Assembly (NCBI GenBank): GCA_963814095.1
Contig: CAWFBT010000024.1
Span: 62,001-126,000, forward strand
Direction: 5' to 3'
DNA: 64,000 nucleotides
Source: JACVRW01 sp963814095
GTDB lineage: Bacteria; Actinomycetota; Thermoleophilia; Solirubrobacterales; Thermoleophilaceae
The notes under the pieces were generated by a model. It did not search any database and had not been told where the DNA came from. It saw only the letters and a list, made by a program, of their open reading frames with translations. Positions 47,500 through 59,465 of the stretch are shown one piece after another (position 1 is the stretch's first letter; each line of letters starts with the position of its first letter). The position numbers and the translations under genes were made by a program.

Positions 47500-47910
47500 C
47501 TAGAGCACCGGCACCAGCGGGATGTCCCACAGGATCGCGGCGGCGACGAACGCCGCCACGGCCAGTGCCGCCACGAGCGCGGCGATGATCCGCTGCGTCG
47601 TCGAGGTCTCCTCGGCGCGGTCCTTCACCTGATCGCCCCAGATGATCACCCGTTCCATCATGCGCTCGGCCCAGTCGAACTCGAGCGCCAGGAAGCCGAG
47701 CCCGATCAGGATCGTGGCGATGCCCGGGCCGGGTACACCGGGGCCGGACATCACGATTCCGGCCAGCACGATCAGCACTCCCAGGACGACGATGCCGGCG
47801 CGGTAGAAGATGTTGCGCTGCTTGTGGCGCTCCTTGCGCTCGCGCAGCTTGATGAGGAGCTCGGGCGGCTCGTCCGGCCCTCCGTGGGCGGCGCTCTCCT
47901 CGGTCGCCAT
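47500..47910 (-). CDS. PGPGW-family membrane protein (TIGR02611-like)
   Basis: 136 residues. Charged N-terminus, two TM helices (RAGIVVLGVLIVLAGIVMSG and LVAALAVAAFVAAAILWDIP), and the diagnostic GPGVPGPGIATILIGLGFLA followed by FDWAERMMERVIIW. Function unknown. 177 bp from the amidohydrolase with no other gene between (47323-47499 holds only GC-rich inverted repeats). Confidence 0.8.
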   Translation of the reverse strand: MATEESAAHGGPDEPPELLIKLRERKERHKQRNIFYRAGIVVLGVLIVLAGIVMSGPGVPGPGIATILIGLGFLALEFDWAERMMERVIIWGDQVKDRAEETSTTQRIIAALVAALAVAAFVAAAILWDIPLVPVL

Positions 47911-48007
47911 CCGGTCGAGCTTAGAAGGTCGCCCGCACGACGAGCGCGCGCTGGCGCCGCCCGCAGCGGGGGGAGCTGCGAGCGGCGCTCTGCGCCCGGG
48001 GGGCCAT

Positions 48008-50572
48008 TTATTCGTACTGCAGGGCCTTGAGCACGTTCAGTCGTGAGGCTCGTCGCGCGGGGAGGATCGCCGCAAGCATTCCGGCCAGCGTCGCGACGAG
48101 CGCGAAAACGAAGACGGCGACGAGCGGTAGCGAGAACGTGACATCCATGCTGTCGAGCGCCTTGGTGATGACCGCCGCGAGCAGGATGCCGAGCGGCAAC
48201 CCGAGCGCCGCTCCGATCAGAGCGATGATCACGCTCTCGTAGCGGATCATGCGGCGCGTCTGACGCCGCGTCAGCCCGATCGCGCGCAGCATGCCGAGCT
48301 CACGCGTGCGCTCGAACACCGACAGGGCGAGTGCGTTCACCATCCCGAACAGGCTCACGATGATCGACAGCGCGAGCAAAACGTAGAAGACGTTCAGGAT
48401 CATGTCGATACTGCCGGACCGCTCGGTGATCCAGGCGCTGTTCGTGCGGACCACCGCGTCGGGATATGGGGTGAGCGTCTTGTCGAGCGACGCGGTCGCC
48501 TGCGACGTGATGCCGTCGTCGGTATCGACGAAGACGAACAGGTCCTTCGGCCGCGGGAAGTGCGTGTCGAACGCTCGCTGCGCCAGCGTCACCGACCCCA
48601 GCAGCGCATCCAGCTGCTCTGCCGGCGGATCGTAGATCCCCCTCACCACTAGCGGGACCTTCTTGCCCTGTGGCGTCTGCATCGAGAACTTGCTGCCGAC
48701 CTCGAGGTTGTTGTCGTCCGCGAACTGGTTCCTGACGATCGCCCCGTCGAAGCCGAGCGACAGCAGCACGTTGTCCGAGCCCCTCGTCCAGCGGAAGTCG
48801 TAGACGTTGCCGATCGTGGACGGCTCGACTCCCGTAACGTTCACGTCCGCGCCGAAGCTGCTCGCCTTGTCGTCGCGGACCGCCGAGGCGGCGGCGACCC
48901 CAGGAGCGTTGGCCAGCGCGTTCCCCGCGCTGGAGGTGAACGTGTCGTAGCCGTTCTTGGCCGTCACGACGTAGTCCGCGCGCACCTGATCCTTCAGCGC
49001 GTCCTTGGTGGTGCCCTTGAGGCTCGCCCCCAACGTCGCGACGAGCGTGACCAGCGCGAGCCCAATCATCAGCGCGCCGGCCGTGCGTGCGGTTCGAGCG
49101 GGATTGCGGGTGGCGTTGTCCTTGGCGAGCGCTCCGGCCACCCCGCCGAACCGTTGGCCGGGCGCGCCGACGGCGGCCGCGAGTGGCCGCACCAGGCGCG
49201 ACGCGATCATGCCGACGCCGATGAACAGCAGGAGGCAGCCGACTCCGTCCAGCACCACGACGCCGACGGTGGGGAGGTCGGCGAACAGCCCGGCGCCCAG
49301 GGCGACAGCCGCAAGGATGAGCACGATCGGCGCAGCGGTCCGGCTTCTGGCGAGCCGCGACGTCGGCAGCGTCGCGCCCTCGCGCACGGCTGCGATCGGC
49401 GGCACGCGAGTGGCCCGCCGTGCCGGCGAGATCGTGGCGAGCACCGTGATACCCACGCCGAGCAGCAGCGAGACGATCACCGTCTTCAGGCTGAACACCG
49501 TGCTGGTGCTGGGCAGGTCGACCCCGAGCGCCTTGAACATTGCGTTCAGGCCCTTGGCGATCAGCAAGCCGAACAGCAGGCCGACGATGGCGGCGAACAG
49601 CCCGGTGACGAAGCCCTCGAGCAGCACCGAGCGAAAGACCTGTTTCCGCGAGGCACCGAGCGTGCGCAGCGTTGCCAGCTCACGCACGCGCTGCGCGACC
49701 GTCATCGAGAGCGTGTTGAAGATGACGAAGGAGCCAACGATCAGGGCGATCCCCGCGAAGGCGAGCAGCAAGTACTGGAAGAACTTGAGCCCGTCGTTGA
49801 CGTCCGTGGCCGCAGCCTTACCGGCGGCGTCGCCGGTCTCGATCTGCGCCGATGAGGGCAGCAGTGGCTTGACCTGGTCGGCGATCTGAGTTTGCGTGAC
49901 ACCCGACTCCGGCGTCACGTAGATGACGTCGAACTGGCCTTCCTTGTTCAGAAGCTTCTGCGCAGTGGGCACGTCGAAGACGGCGAACGTCGCGCCGCCG
50001 ATGGAGTCAACCGACCCGAACTTGGCGATGCCGGAGACGGTCATGCTCCGCTGCGGCCCCTCGCCCGACACGCCGATCTCGTCGCCCAGCTTGTAGTTCT
50101 CCTTCTTGGCGGTGCCCGCGTCGATCACGACCTGGTCGGGCCCGACCGCCCACTTCGCCGGACTTGAGTGTCGTGGGGTTCGCCCTTTGGCCCGGCTCGA
50201 AGCCCCAGCCGAAGTTCGGCTGCTGGGTACTCCCGAGCTGCTTGCCGTCGCGGCCGATCAGCTTCACGAAGTCGCTGGTGCCGCTGATGTCGAAGATCGC
50301 CCCCGAGGCGTTCTTGACGTCCGGGAGTGCCGCCACCTTGGTCTGCAGCGACTCGGGCACCGTGGACTTGGCGGCCCCCTTGACGATCTCCTTGCCGGAG
50401 ATCACTGCACCTGTGTTCTTGTACGTGCCCGCGAACAGGTCGTCGAAGGCCTTCTTCATCGTGTCCGTCAGGACGAAGGTCCCGCTCACCATCGCGACGC
50501 CGAGGACGATCGACAGCGCGGTCAGCGCCGTGCGCAGCTTGCGACCCATCAGTCCCTGGAGCGTCGCGGTGA

Positions 50573-50576
<4 letters not shown>
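48008..50576 (-). pseudogene. ABC-type transport permease (FtsX/MacB family) with one frameshift
   Basis: Two fused FtsX domains: residues up to DIGG and QYLLLAFAGIALIVGSFVIF, FRSVLLEGFVTGLFAAIVGL, second half DMILNVFYVLLALSIIVSLF and GMLRAIGLTRRQTRRMIRYE, ending SRLNVLKALQYE at 48008. The 5' part (MITATLQGLMGRKLRTALTA, NTGAVISGKE) from ATG 50576 is in another frame; one extra base near 50155 joins them at KSGxWAVGPDQVVIDAG. Forms a MacB-like ABC exporter with the overlapping ATPase gene. Total repaired length about 855 residues, normal for the family. Confidence 0.82.
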
Positions 50577-51340
<764 letters not shown>

Positions 51341-51484
51341 CTCTGCCTCCTTGGTGAGGCCCCGGCCGTGACTCGAGGTGTGAGCGTCCGCCTGGGCCGT
51401 TCACGGAAGCCGTCGGTCTCCTACTACGAGCTACGTGCGGGGGTCAGGCGCGCAGCGCTTGGGACGACGGGTCCGGTCCCGAGC

Positions 51485-52177
51485 CTACGCCTCTGCCCGA
51501 CCGGTTGCAAACCATTCGTCAAGCGGCAGGCCGTCCCCGGCCACGGCCAGCGAGCCCGCCGCGACCGGCCCAAGCCCGCTCACGGGTACCCCGGCCAAGC
51601 GTTCGACGGTGGAGCGGTTCGAGAGCTCGATGGGGGCCGGCTTCGCGGGCCACGGGGTCATGACGATGCCGGCCAGCTCGAGGCCGACCGCCCGCGCCGC
51701 CTCGACGGTCAGGAGCGTGTGGTTGATCGTCCCCAGACCGGTGCGAGCCGCCACCACGAGCGGCAGCCCGAGGTCGCGGGCGAGGTCGCGGACCAGGTAG
51801 CCCGTCGTGATCGGCACGAGCAGCCCGCCGACCCCCTCGGCGACGAGGGCGTCGGCGCCGGACGCCGCCGTGTGCGCGGCTGCCACGAGCCGGGCGGGCT
51901 CGATCGTCTCGCCGGCCAGCTCCGCGGCGTAGTGGGGCGACAGCGGCGGGCCGTAGCGGTAGGGGGCCACGTCGGCGGGCGACTGGCCGGCGCCGGCAGC
52001 GTGGGCCAGCAGCTCGTGATCGGGCGGGAAGTCGCCCTCGGGCTCGGAGAGCCCGGTCACGACCGGCTTGAACGCGGCTACCCGCTCGCCGCGAGCGGCG
52101 AGCGCCGCGCAGACCGCGGCGGCGACGATCGACTTGCCGACTCCGGTGTCGGTGCCGGTTACGAACAGGCCGCGCAT
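51485..52177 (-). CDS. bioD: Dethiobiotin synthetase (BioD)
   Basis: 230 residues. P-loop VTGTDTGVGKSIVAAAVCAA, KPVVTGLSE, VAEGVGGLLVPI, VVAARTGLGTINHTLLTVEA. Catalyses ATP- and CO2-dependent ureido-ring closure of DAPA in biotin synthesis. Downstream of bioF/bioB in a minus-strand biotin block. Small insertion in the middle is normal variation. Confidence 0.93.
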   Translation of the reverse strand: MRGLFVTGTDTGVGKSIVAAAVCAALAARGERVAAFKPVVTGLSEPEGDFPPDHELLAHAAGAGQSPADVAPYRYGPPLSPHYAAELAGETIEPARLVAAAHTAASGADALVAEGVGGLLVPITTGYLVRDLARDLGLPLVVAARTGLGTINHTLLTVEAARAVGLELAGIVMTPWPAKPAPIELSNRSTVERLAGVPVSGLGPVAAGSLAVAGDGLPLDEWFATGRAEA

Positions 52178-52183
52178 CGCGGC

Positions 52184-52312
52184 TCAGGCGCGCAGCATCG
52201 CGACGCGCCAGCGGCGCACCGCCCAGCAGTCGCGCCTGCGCGAGCGCATCCGCGTGCCGGCACAGCGCGAACCCGGCGGTGGGCGGCGGACGACGAAGCG
52301 GCCGCTACGCAC
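52184..52312 (-). CDS. 42-residue Arg-rich ORF between bioF and bioD
   Basis: GTG 52312, three bases after the bioF stop. MRSGRFVVRRPPPGSRCAGT then RMRSRRRDCWAVRRWRVAML: very basic with two Cys. Ends 6 bp before bioD. Could be a real small gene or chance; only the tight placement supports it. Confidence 0.3.
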   Translation of the reverse strand: MRSGRFVVRRPPPGSRCAGTRMRSRRRDCWAVRRWRVAMLRA

Positions 52313-52314
52313 TA

Positions 52315-53552
<1,238 letters not shown>

Positions 53553-53556
<4 letters not shown>

Positions 53557-54725
53557 GCTGCTCTCCCGTCGACGTGCACGATCTCCGGATAGGTGTTGGC
53601 TGCGCCGTCGGGGCGCGTCGGGACGCTCGACTTCTTGCGATGCCGGAGCTGCGTCGAGGGGTCCCAGAAGTTCGCCTCGGCCTGCGAGTCGACGAGCTCG
53701 TCGAGCGGCGTCTGCGGTGACTCGCCCTCGAGCCAGCCCGAGCGGTTGTCGGGCCGCGGGTTGACGCCGTTGTCCTCCTGGCGGGCGACGTTGAGGCCGA
53801 GCTCCTCGAACATCGCGCGATCCCACTCGGGCTCGGAGCCGAGCGTGGTGAGGAAGTTGCCCATCATCACGCCGTTGAGGCCGGCCTTGACGGCGAGCCG
53901 CTGGAACTCGCCGGCGCCGAGGTTCTCGTTGCGTCCGCCGCACAGCCGGAAGAGCGCGTTCGGCAGGATCAGCCTGAAGATGGCGACCCACTTGACTGCC
54001 TCCCAGGGGTCCATCATGTCGCGGTCGCCGAACTTCGTGCCGGGGCGCGGGTTGAGCAGGTTGATCGGCACCGAGGTGGGCTCGACCTCCGCCAGCTGGA
54101 AGGCCATCTCGACACGCTGCTCGCGCGTCTCGCCGAGGTTGAGGATGCCGCCGACGCAGGTCTCGAGCCCGGCCTCGCGGACCGCGTCGATCGTGCGCAG
54201 GCGGCCCTCGTAGCGGACCGTCGAAGAGACCTCGGGGTAGTAGCTCTCGGCCGTCTCGACGTTGTGGTGGACGCGCTGGATCCCTGCTTCCTTGAGTGCC
54301 TTCGCGCGGGCGGCCGACATGTGGCCGATCGACACGCAGCGCTTGAGATTCGTGTGCTCGGCCACGAGACGCGCGCCGTCGAGCACGTTCTCGAAGTCGC
54401 GCTTCGAGAGTCCCTGGCCCTGCGTGACCATGCAGAAGCGGTGCGCCCCGGCGGCCTCGGCCGCGCGCGCGTGCTCGAGGATCTGGTCGGCCGTCATCAT
54501 CGCGTGCATCGGCGTGTCCGCCTCGGCGAAGCGCGACTGGGAGCAGAAGCCGCAGTCTTCGGCGCAGCCGCCCGACTTGGCGTTGACGAGCGAGCACATG
54601 TCGGTCGAGTCGCCGAAGCGCTCGAGCCGCACGCGCCAAGCGCGTTCGACCAGCGCCTCGATCTCCGCGTGATCCTCGATCTCGCCGAGCCGGAGCGCCT
54701 CGTCCTGGGAGATGAGGGACGGCAC
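53553..54725 (-). CDS. bioB: Biotin synthase (BioB)
   Basis: 390 residues. Radical-SAM cluster Cys54-x3-Cys58-x2-Cys61 in GCAEDCGFC, then HRFCMVTQGQGLSKRDFENV, VHHNVETAESYYPEVSSTVR, and NLLNPRPGTKFGDRD. Inserts sulfur into dethiobiotin. The C-terminal extension beyond the family core (WLEGESPQTPLDELVDSQAE) is a little long. First gene of bioB-bioF-bioD. Confidence 0.94.
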
Positions 54726-54776
54726 CTTGGGAAGCCACCGTATGGGTCACTTCGGACGGAGTACCGTGCAGCGGCC

Positions 54777-55268
54777 ATGCCGCTGATCGACCATGCGGAT
54801 CTCGTCGTTTCCTCGATCGAGCGCAGCCTGCCGTTCTACCGCGGGCTGCTCGGGCCGCTCGGTTGGGTCGGGGTCGCCACCCAGGAGGGGGAGCAAGGGG
54901 AACGGATCCACTATCTCGGCGGGGCCGACCTGAACGGCTCACTGGGGCTGCGCGAGGGGCGCTCGGCGCCCGTCGACCGCTACGAGATCGGCTTGCACCA
55001 CCTGGCCTTCGAGGCGCCGAACCGGGCGGCCGTCGACCAGGCGGCCGAGTACGCGCGTGCTCAGGGTTGCGAGCTCGACGGCGAGCCGGGCGAGCGCCAC
55101 TACACGCCGGCCTACTACGCCGTGTTCTTCTTCGACCCCGACCACATCAAGATCGAGGTCGTGCATCGCCCGCGGCCCTTCAGCCTGTCCTTCGCCCGCG
55201 GCCTCGTGCGCGGGTCCGGGTCGATCGTGAACCAGATCCGGCGCCGGCGCGCGCGGCGCGCCGGCTAG
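54777..55268 (+). CDS. VOC (glyoxalase/bleomycin-resistance fold) protein
   Basis: 163 residues from ATG 54777. HADLVVSSIERSLPFYRGLL and HHLAFEAPNRAAVDQAAEYA, later YAVFFFDPDHIKIEVVHRPR give the paired beta-alpha-beta modules and putative metal ligands His/Glu of the VOC fold. C-terminal Arg-rich tail. Divergent from bioB; function (glyoxalase, dioxygenase or resistance) not assignable. Confidence 0.8.
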   Translation: MPLIDHADLVVSSIERSLPFYRGLLGPLGWVGVATQEGEQGERIHYLGGADLNGSLGLREGRSAPVDRYEIGLHHLAFEAPNRAAVDQAAEYARAQGCELDGEPGERHYTPAYYAVFFFDPDHIKIEVVHRPRPFSLSFARGLVRGSGSIVNQIRRRRARRAG

Positions 55269-56039
55269 CGCCCCTTCCAGACCGGCGCGACGCTTCTCTG
55301 CGAACGCGCGCACGCCCTCGCGGAAGTCCTCGGAGCGGAAGCAGGACTCGCGCAGCTCGACGAGCTCGCGTTCGAGGTCCTCGGGCAGGCGCCGGTCCCG
55401 CAGCGCGCGGATGATGCGCTTGTTGCCGGCGAGCGACAGCGGCGCATTGGCTGCGATCTCGGCGGCGAGCTCGAGCGAGCGCGTATCGAGCTCCGCCTGG
55501 TCCACCAGTTCGTTCAGGAGGCCCATCGCGCGCGCCCGCTCGGCGTCCACGGTCGCGCCGACGAAGAACAGCTGCGCCGTGTTCGCCACGCCGCAGACGT
55601 CGATGAAGCGGGCGAGCCCAGTGTGCGAGTAGATCAGGCCCAGCTTGGCCGGCGGCATGCCGACCCGGATGCCGCGCGCCGCAACGCGAATGTCGCAGGT
55701 GAGCGCGAGCTCGAGCCCGCCGCCGATCGCGTGGCCGTTGAGCGCGGCGAGCACGGGGTAGGGGTAGGCGTCGAGCGCCTCGATCGCGTCCTGAAACGGA
55801 TGGGCGACGAGCCGCTCCGCGCTCTCCTCGAAGCCCTGCTCCTCGAGGTTGCCTATGTCGTAGCCGGCCGAGAAAACCTCACCGGAGCCGCGGATGACGA
55901 GGCAGCGCGCGTCGAGCGTGCGAGCCTGGCCCGCGAGTGAGTCGAGGATCTCGTGGTCGAGGGCGCCGCGACGCTCGGGATTCGAGATCGTGAGCCGGGC
56001 GACGCCGTCGGCGGGATGGTCGAGGAGGAGTTTGCTCAT
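55265..56039 (-). CDS. Enoyl-CoA hydratase/isomerase family protein, 3' end frameshifted
   Basis: About 257 residues. Crotonase fold: NPERRGALDHEILDSLAG, oxyanion holes near GSGEVFSAGYDIGNLEEQGF and LNGHAIGGGLELALTCDIRV, C-terminal helix. The expected end APVWKGR-stop lies one frame over at 55265; a missing base near 55300 makes the frame run on to 54939, antisense through the VOC gene. Probably hydrates a 2-enoyl-CoA; the next genes include a biotin carrier protein. ATG 56039 (GAGGAG RBS). Confidence 0.82.
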
Positions 56040-56079
56040 TGCGCAAGCACCCGGCTCGGCCGGGTGCGCAGCGATTCCC

Positions 56080-56292
56080 TCACTCCAGCACGACGAGCGT
56101 GTCACCCTCGGAGACCGACTGGCCCTCCTGGCAGACGATCTCCTTGACCTTGCCGGGGTCCTCGGCCTCCACGGGCATCTCCATCTTCATCGACTCGAGG
56201 ATCACGAGCGTGTCGCCCTCGTCGACCTCCTGCCCGATCTGGCACTCGATCTTCCAGACCGTCCCCGTGATGTGCGCCTCGACGTTCGACAA
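56080..56292 (-). CDS. Stand-alone biotin/lipoyl carrier domain protein (BCCP-like)
   Basis: 70 residues from TTG 56292 with RBS GAAGGGGAA. IECQIGQEVDEGDTLVILES then Lys36 in the ESMKMEMPVEA motif and VCQEGQSVSEGDTLVVLE: a complete barrel-sandwich biotinyl domain with the modified Lys. Usually such carriers are fused to or adjacent to carboxylases (acetyl-, propionyl-CoA carboxylase); none is next to it here, but bioB-F-D are 2 kb away. Lipoylation is the other possibility; ESMKM favours biotin. Confidence 0.88.
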   Translation of the reverse strand: MSNVEAHITGTVWKIECQIGQEVDEGDTLVILESMKMEMPVEAEDPGKVKEIVCQEGQSVSEGDTLVVLE

Positions 56293-56366
56293 CTCGAATT
56301 CCCCTTCGTCGGCTTTGCGATGGCGGCAAGATAGCGGTATGCGGAGCGGTAACAATCGGGACGCCA

Positions 56367-57128
56367 ATGGGTAGACCCGCAGGGATGAAGGACCAGGTCT
56401 ACAAGGACCCACGGCCGGCGGAGCACTTCGAGCGATTCCACCGGCGCACGCGGGCGAAGCCGCCGAACTGGATGTACGAGGTCGTCCGGCTCGTGCTCAC
56501 GCCCTACATCGTCCTGTTCTACCGCGCGCGCTGCATCGACTCGCAGCACATCCCGGCGGACGGGCCCGCGATCATCGCGCCCAACCACTTCTCCTTCCTC
56601 GACCATTTCTTCGTCGCCGTCTACCTGCGCCGCAAGGTCAACTTCATGGCCAAGTCGCAGCTCTTCAAGATGCCGCTCGAGCTCGTGTTCAACAACGGCG
56701 GCGTGTTCCCGGTCAGGCGCGGGCACCACGACGAGGAGGCCTTCAAGACCGCGCACGCGATCCTCGCCCGCGGCGGCATCGTGGTCATGTACGCCGAGGC
56801 GGGGCGCTCGCGCACCGGCGAGCTCGGCACCCCGCGCCACGGCCTCGGCCGCCTGGCGCTCGAGGCGGGCGTGCCCATCGTCCCCACCGCCATCGCCGGC
56901 ACCGACCGCGTCCGCAACTGGAAGCGGCTGCAGTTCCCGAAGGTCACCGTTCAGTTCGGCGAGCCGCTGCGCTTCGAGCAGGTCGAGGCCCCCGCACGCG
57001 AGCAGGCGCAGGCGGCCTCCGTGGTCGTGTTCGATCGCGTCAAGGAGCTGTACTCGCGGCTCCGCACCGAGGGACGCGGCAGCGCGGTGCGTGCCGCCCG
57101 CCAAGCGCGCCGGGCCGTCAGCTCCTAG
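56367..57128 (+). CDS. 1-acyl-glycerol-3-phosphate acyltransferase (PlsC family)
   Basis: 253 residues. HX4D motif NHFSFLD (H74, D79), membrane segment YEVVRLVLTPYIVLFYRARC at the N-terminus, later GGVFPVRRGHHDEE, IVVMYAEAGRSRTGE and VPIVPTAIAGTDRV. Transfers a fatty acyl group to lysophosphatidate. ATG 56367 or ATG 56385 may be the start. Divergent from the biotin carrier gene. Confidence 0.9.
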   Translation: MGRPAGMKDQVYKDPRPAEHFERFHRRTRAKPPNWMYEVVRLVLTPYIVLFYRARCIDSQHIPADGPAIIAPNHFSFLDHFFVAVYLRRKVNFMAKSQLFKMPLELVFNNGGVFPVRRGHHDEEAFKTAHAILARGGIVVMYAEAGRSRTGELGTPRHGLGRLALEAGVPIVPTAIAGTDRVRNWKRLQFPKVTVQFGEPLRFEQVEAPAREQAQAASVVVFDRVKELYSRLRTEGRGSAVRAARQARRAVSS

Positions 57129-57149
57129 CGGGCGGGCAGGACCGAACGG

Positions 57150-58556
57150 ATGTACCGCGTTCCCTTCCTGATCGGGCTTGTCCTGCTGGTCGCCGGGCTG
57201 GCGGCGCTCGCTCTGCTGAGCGGCGGTGACGACACCCCCGGGCCCGCGCCGCTCCAGGTCGCGGACGATCCCTTCGCCTACGAGCCGGACCGCGAGCAGG
57301 AGTTCACCGAGCGCGCGGCCGCCGGCCACAGCCACGTGATCTACGAGAAGAGCCCGGACGGCGTGCTCGCCACCGCGCGCCGCGTCGAGGCGTACCGGCC
57401 GCAGGTCGAGGCGGCCGCTGCCGAGGCGGGCGTCGACCCCGATCTCGTCGAGGGCATGGTCTTCCTCGAGAGTGCGGGCCGCGCCGAGGTGATGGCGAGC
57501 ACGGACTTGGAGGGGGCGGTCGGCCTGACGCAGATCCTTGCCGAGACCGCCGTGAGCCTGCTCGGGATGCGCGTCGATATCGAGGAGAGCCGGCGACTGA
57601 CGCGCAGGATCATGCGCGCCGACCGCGAGGGCGCCTCCGCGCGCTCGGACGAGCTGCGCGCCCGCCGCCGGCGCGTGGACGAGCGCTTCGATCCCGACAA
57701 GGCGCTGGCCGGAACCGGCCGCTACCTGCGCACCGCGATGGACGAGTTCGGTCGCGAGGACCTGGCCGTCGCGTCGTACCACATGGGCATCGGCAACCTG
57801 CAGAACGTCCTGTCGGCCTACGGCGACGACGAGGCGAGCTACACGCAGGTGTACTTCGACGCCACCCCGGACCGGCACCCGCGGACCTATCGCCTGCTCA
57901 CGAGCCTCGGCGACGACTCGAAGACCTATCTGTGGCGCGTGCTCGCCTCAGCGGAAGTGATGCGCCTGTACCGCGAGGACCGCTCCGAGCTCGCGCGGCT
58001 CGACGACCTGCAGTCGGCCAAGGCGAGTGCCGAGGAGGTGCTGCACCCGCCCGGCTCCACCGAGATCTTCCAATCGGCCGAGGATCTCGAGGCCGCGTAC
58101 GCCGGCGGCCGGCTGCGGCCGTTCCCGAACCAGCCGGCCCGCTACGCCCTGCGACGCAGCCCGCGCATGGGCGAGCTCGCCGGCCGGGTCGACACCGACC
58201 GCGAGCTGCTCCGCGGCCTGCGCCCCGAGGCGCTCGCGCTGGCGCTCTACGCGGCGGAGGCGGTCCGCGCGATCGCGGACACGGATGCCGCGCTCACCGT
58301 CACGAGCACGGTACGCACGACGCCGTACCAGGAGCTGCTCGCGCGCCGCAACCCCGAGGCGACGAGCGCCTACTCGCTGCACACGACCGGCTTTGCCTTC
58401 GACGTCAGGCGCGACTACCGCTCACGCGCCCAAGCGGCCGCCTTCCAGTACATGCTCGACCGCCTGCAGTCCCTCAACCTGATCGCCTGGGTGCGCGAGC
58501 CCGGGGCGATTCACATCACCGTGTCGAGCGAGGCGCGCGAGCTGATTCAGCGCTAG
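57150..58556 (+). CDS. Lytic transglycosylase (SLT) fused to a DUF5715 / M15-like domain
   Basis: 468 residues. N-terminal TM anchor (FLIGLVLLVAGLAALALLSG). SLT domain around residues 80-190 with catalytic Glu107 in GMVFLESAGRAE, then TDLEGAVGLTQILAETAVSL. The C-terminal third (TVTSTVRTTPYQELLARRNP, SAYSLHTTGFAFDVRRDYRS, WVREPGAIHITVS) resembles peptidase M15/DUF5715 domains seen with cell-wall enzymes. Cleaves peptidoglycan glycan strands, probably with a peptidoglycan peptide-processing partner. Downstream of the acyltransferase. Confidence 0.88.
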   Translation: MYRVPFLIGLVLLVAGLAALALLSGGDDTPGPAPLQVADDPFAYEPDREQEFTERAAAGHSHVIYEKSPDGVLATARRVEAYRPQVEAAAAEAGVDPDLVEGMVFLESAGRAEVMASTDLEGAVGLTQILAETAVSLLGMRVDIEESRRLTRRIMRADREGASARSDELRARRRRVDERFDPDKALAGTGRYLRTAMDEFGREDLAVASYHMGIGNLQNVLSAYGDDEASYTQVYFDATPDRHPRTYRLLTSLGDDSKTYLWRVLASAEVMRLYREDRSELARLDDLQSAKASAEEVLHPPGSTEIFQSAEDLEAAYAGGRLRPFPNQPARYALRRSPRMGELAGRVDTDRELLRGLRPEALALALYAAEAVRAIADTDAALTVTSTVRTTPYQELLARRNPEATSAYSLHTTGFAFDVRRDYRSRAQAAAFQYMLDRLQSLNLIAWVREPGAIHITVSSEARELIQR

Positions 58557-59455
58557 TACTCGGCCTCGAGCGCCTGCCAGGCCTCCCAGTCGTGGCCCGG
58601 GATGATCAGCGCGTCGGGCGTCTCCTTCCGGTACTGCGCGATCTCCCTCAGCGAGCGCCGGAACAGGTGCTCGTCATCGACGCGGTACGGCAGGTGCCCC
58701 GTCTCGAGCGTCTCGCGCAGGTACATCGCATCGCCCGCGACGAGCACCTCGACGCCCTTCGCGCGCAGCACGACGGACATGTGCCCGAACGTGTGGCCGG
58801 GCGTGTAGACGGTCCGCACGCTGCCGTCGCCGAACAGGTCGAACGAGCGCCCGAAGCCGGAGAACGAGGAGGCGTCCGGCCCGTCGAAATCGAGTAGCCG
58901 GTAGTCGAAGCCGTGGTCGAACTGGCGCCTGACGTAGCCCTGGCGCTGTCCGGCGTCGGTGGCCGCCTCCCATTCGCGCTTCGAGACGACGAACGTCGCG
59001 TCCGGGAACTCGGCGATCGCGCTCGCGTGGTCGCCGTGCAGATGGGTCATGACGACGACGCGGATGTCGCCCGGGGAGCGGCCGCGCTCGCGAAGCTGGG
59101 CCGAGACCGCCTGGCCGGGATCCATCTCCACGTCCCTGTACCTGAACAGCGCGACGCGTCCGAGGTTCTGGCGCGGGTTGACGGCGACCGACGGGTGGAA
59201 GCCGGTGTCGACCAGGATCAGCCCCGCACCCGGGTGCTCCACGAGGAACGCCGGCACCGGCGCGTCGATCAGGTCCTTCTTGGCCACGCCGATCCCGAAG
59301 GCGCGCCGCCCCGCGAGCCTCCCCTCGGAGCGCAGGAACCAGCTCGAGGGAACCTGCATCCGTCCGGTCAGCAGCGGGTGGAGCGCGACGTTCGCGCCGG
59401 AGCTGCCGCCGGCGAGTGGCAGCTCGGCGGGCCGGGGCTCGGCGGCGGTCTCCAT
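58553..59455 (-). CDS. Metallo-beta-lactamase-fold hydrolase (AHL-lactonase-like)
   Basis: 300 residues. Zinc motif THLHGDHAS (H138, H140, D142, H143), later DTGFHPSV, TPGHTFGHMSV and VAGDAMYL with the bridging Asp, and C-terminal IIPGHDWEAW. The N-terminal LILVDTGF and HPLLTG blocks fit N-acyl-homoserine-lactonase/Zn-esterase-like proteins. Gene overlaps the transglycosylase stop region (convergent, 4 bp). Confidence 0.88.
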   Translation of the reverse strand: METAAEPRPAELPLAGGSSGANVALHPLLTGRMQVPSSWFLRSEGRLAGRRAFGIGVAKKDLIDAPVPAFLVEHPGAGLILVDTGFHPSVAVNPRQNLGRVALFRYRDVEMDPGQAVSAQLRERGRSPGDIRVVVMTHLHGDHASAIAEFPDATFVVSKREWEAATDAGQRQGYVRRQFDHGFDYRLLDFDGPDASSFSGFGRSFDLFGDGSVRTVYTPGHTFGHMSVVLRAKGVEVLVAGDAMYLRETLETGHLPYRVDDEHLFRRSLREIAQYRKETPDALIIPGHDWEAWQALEAEY

Positions 59456-59465
59456 CGCCGAGAAG

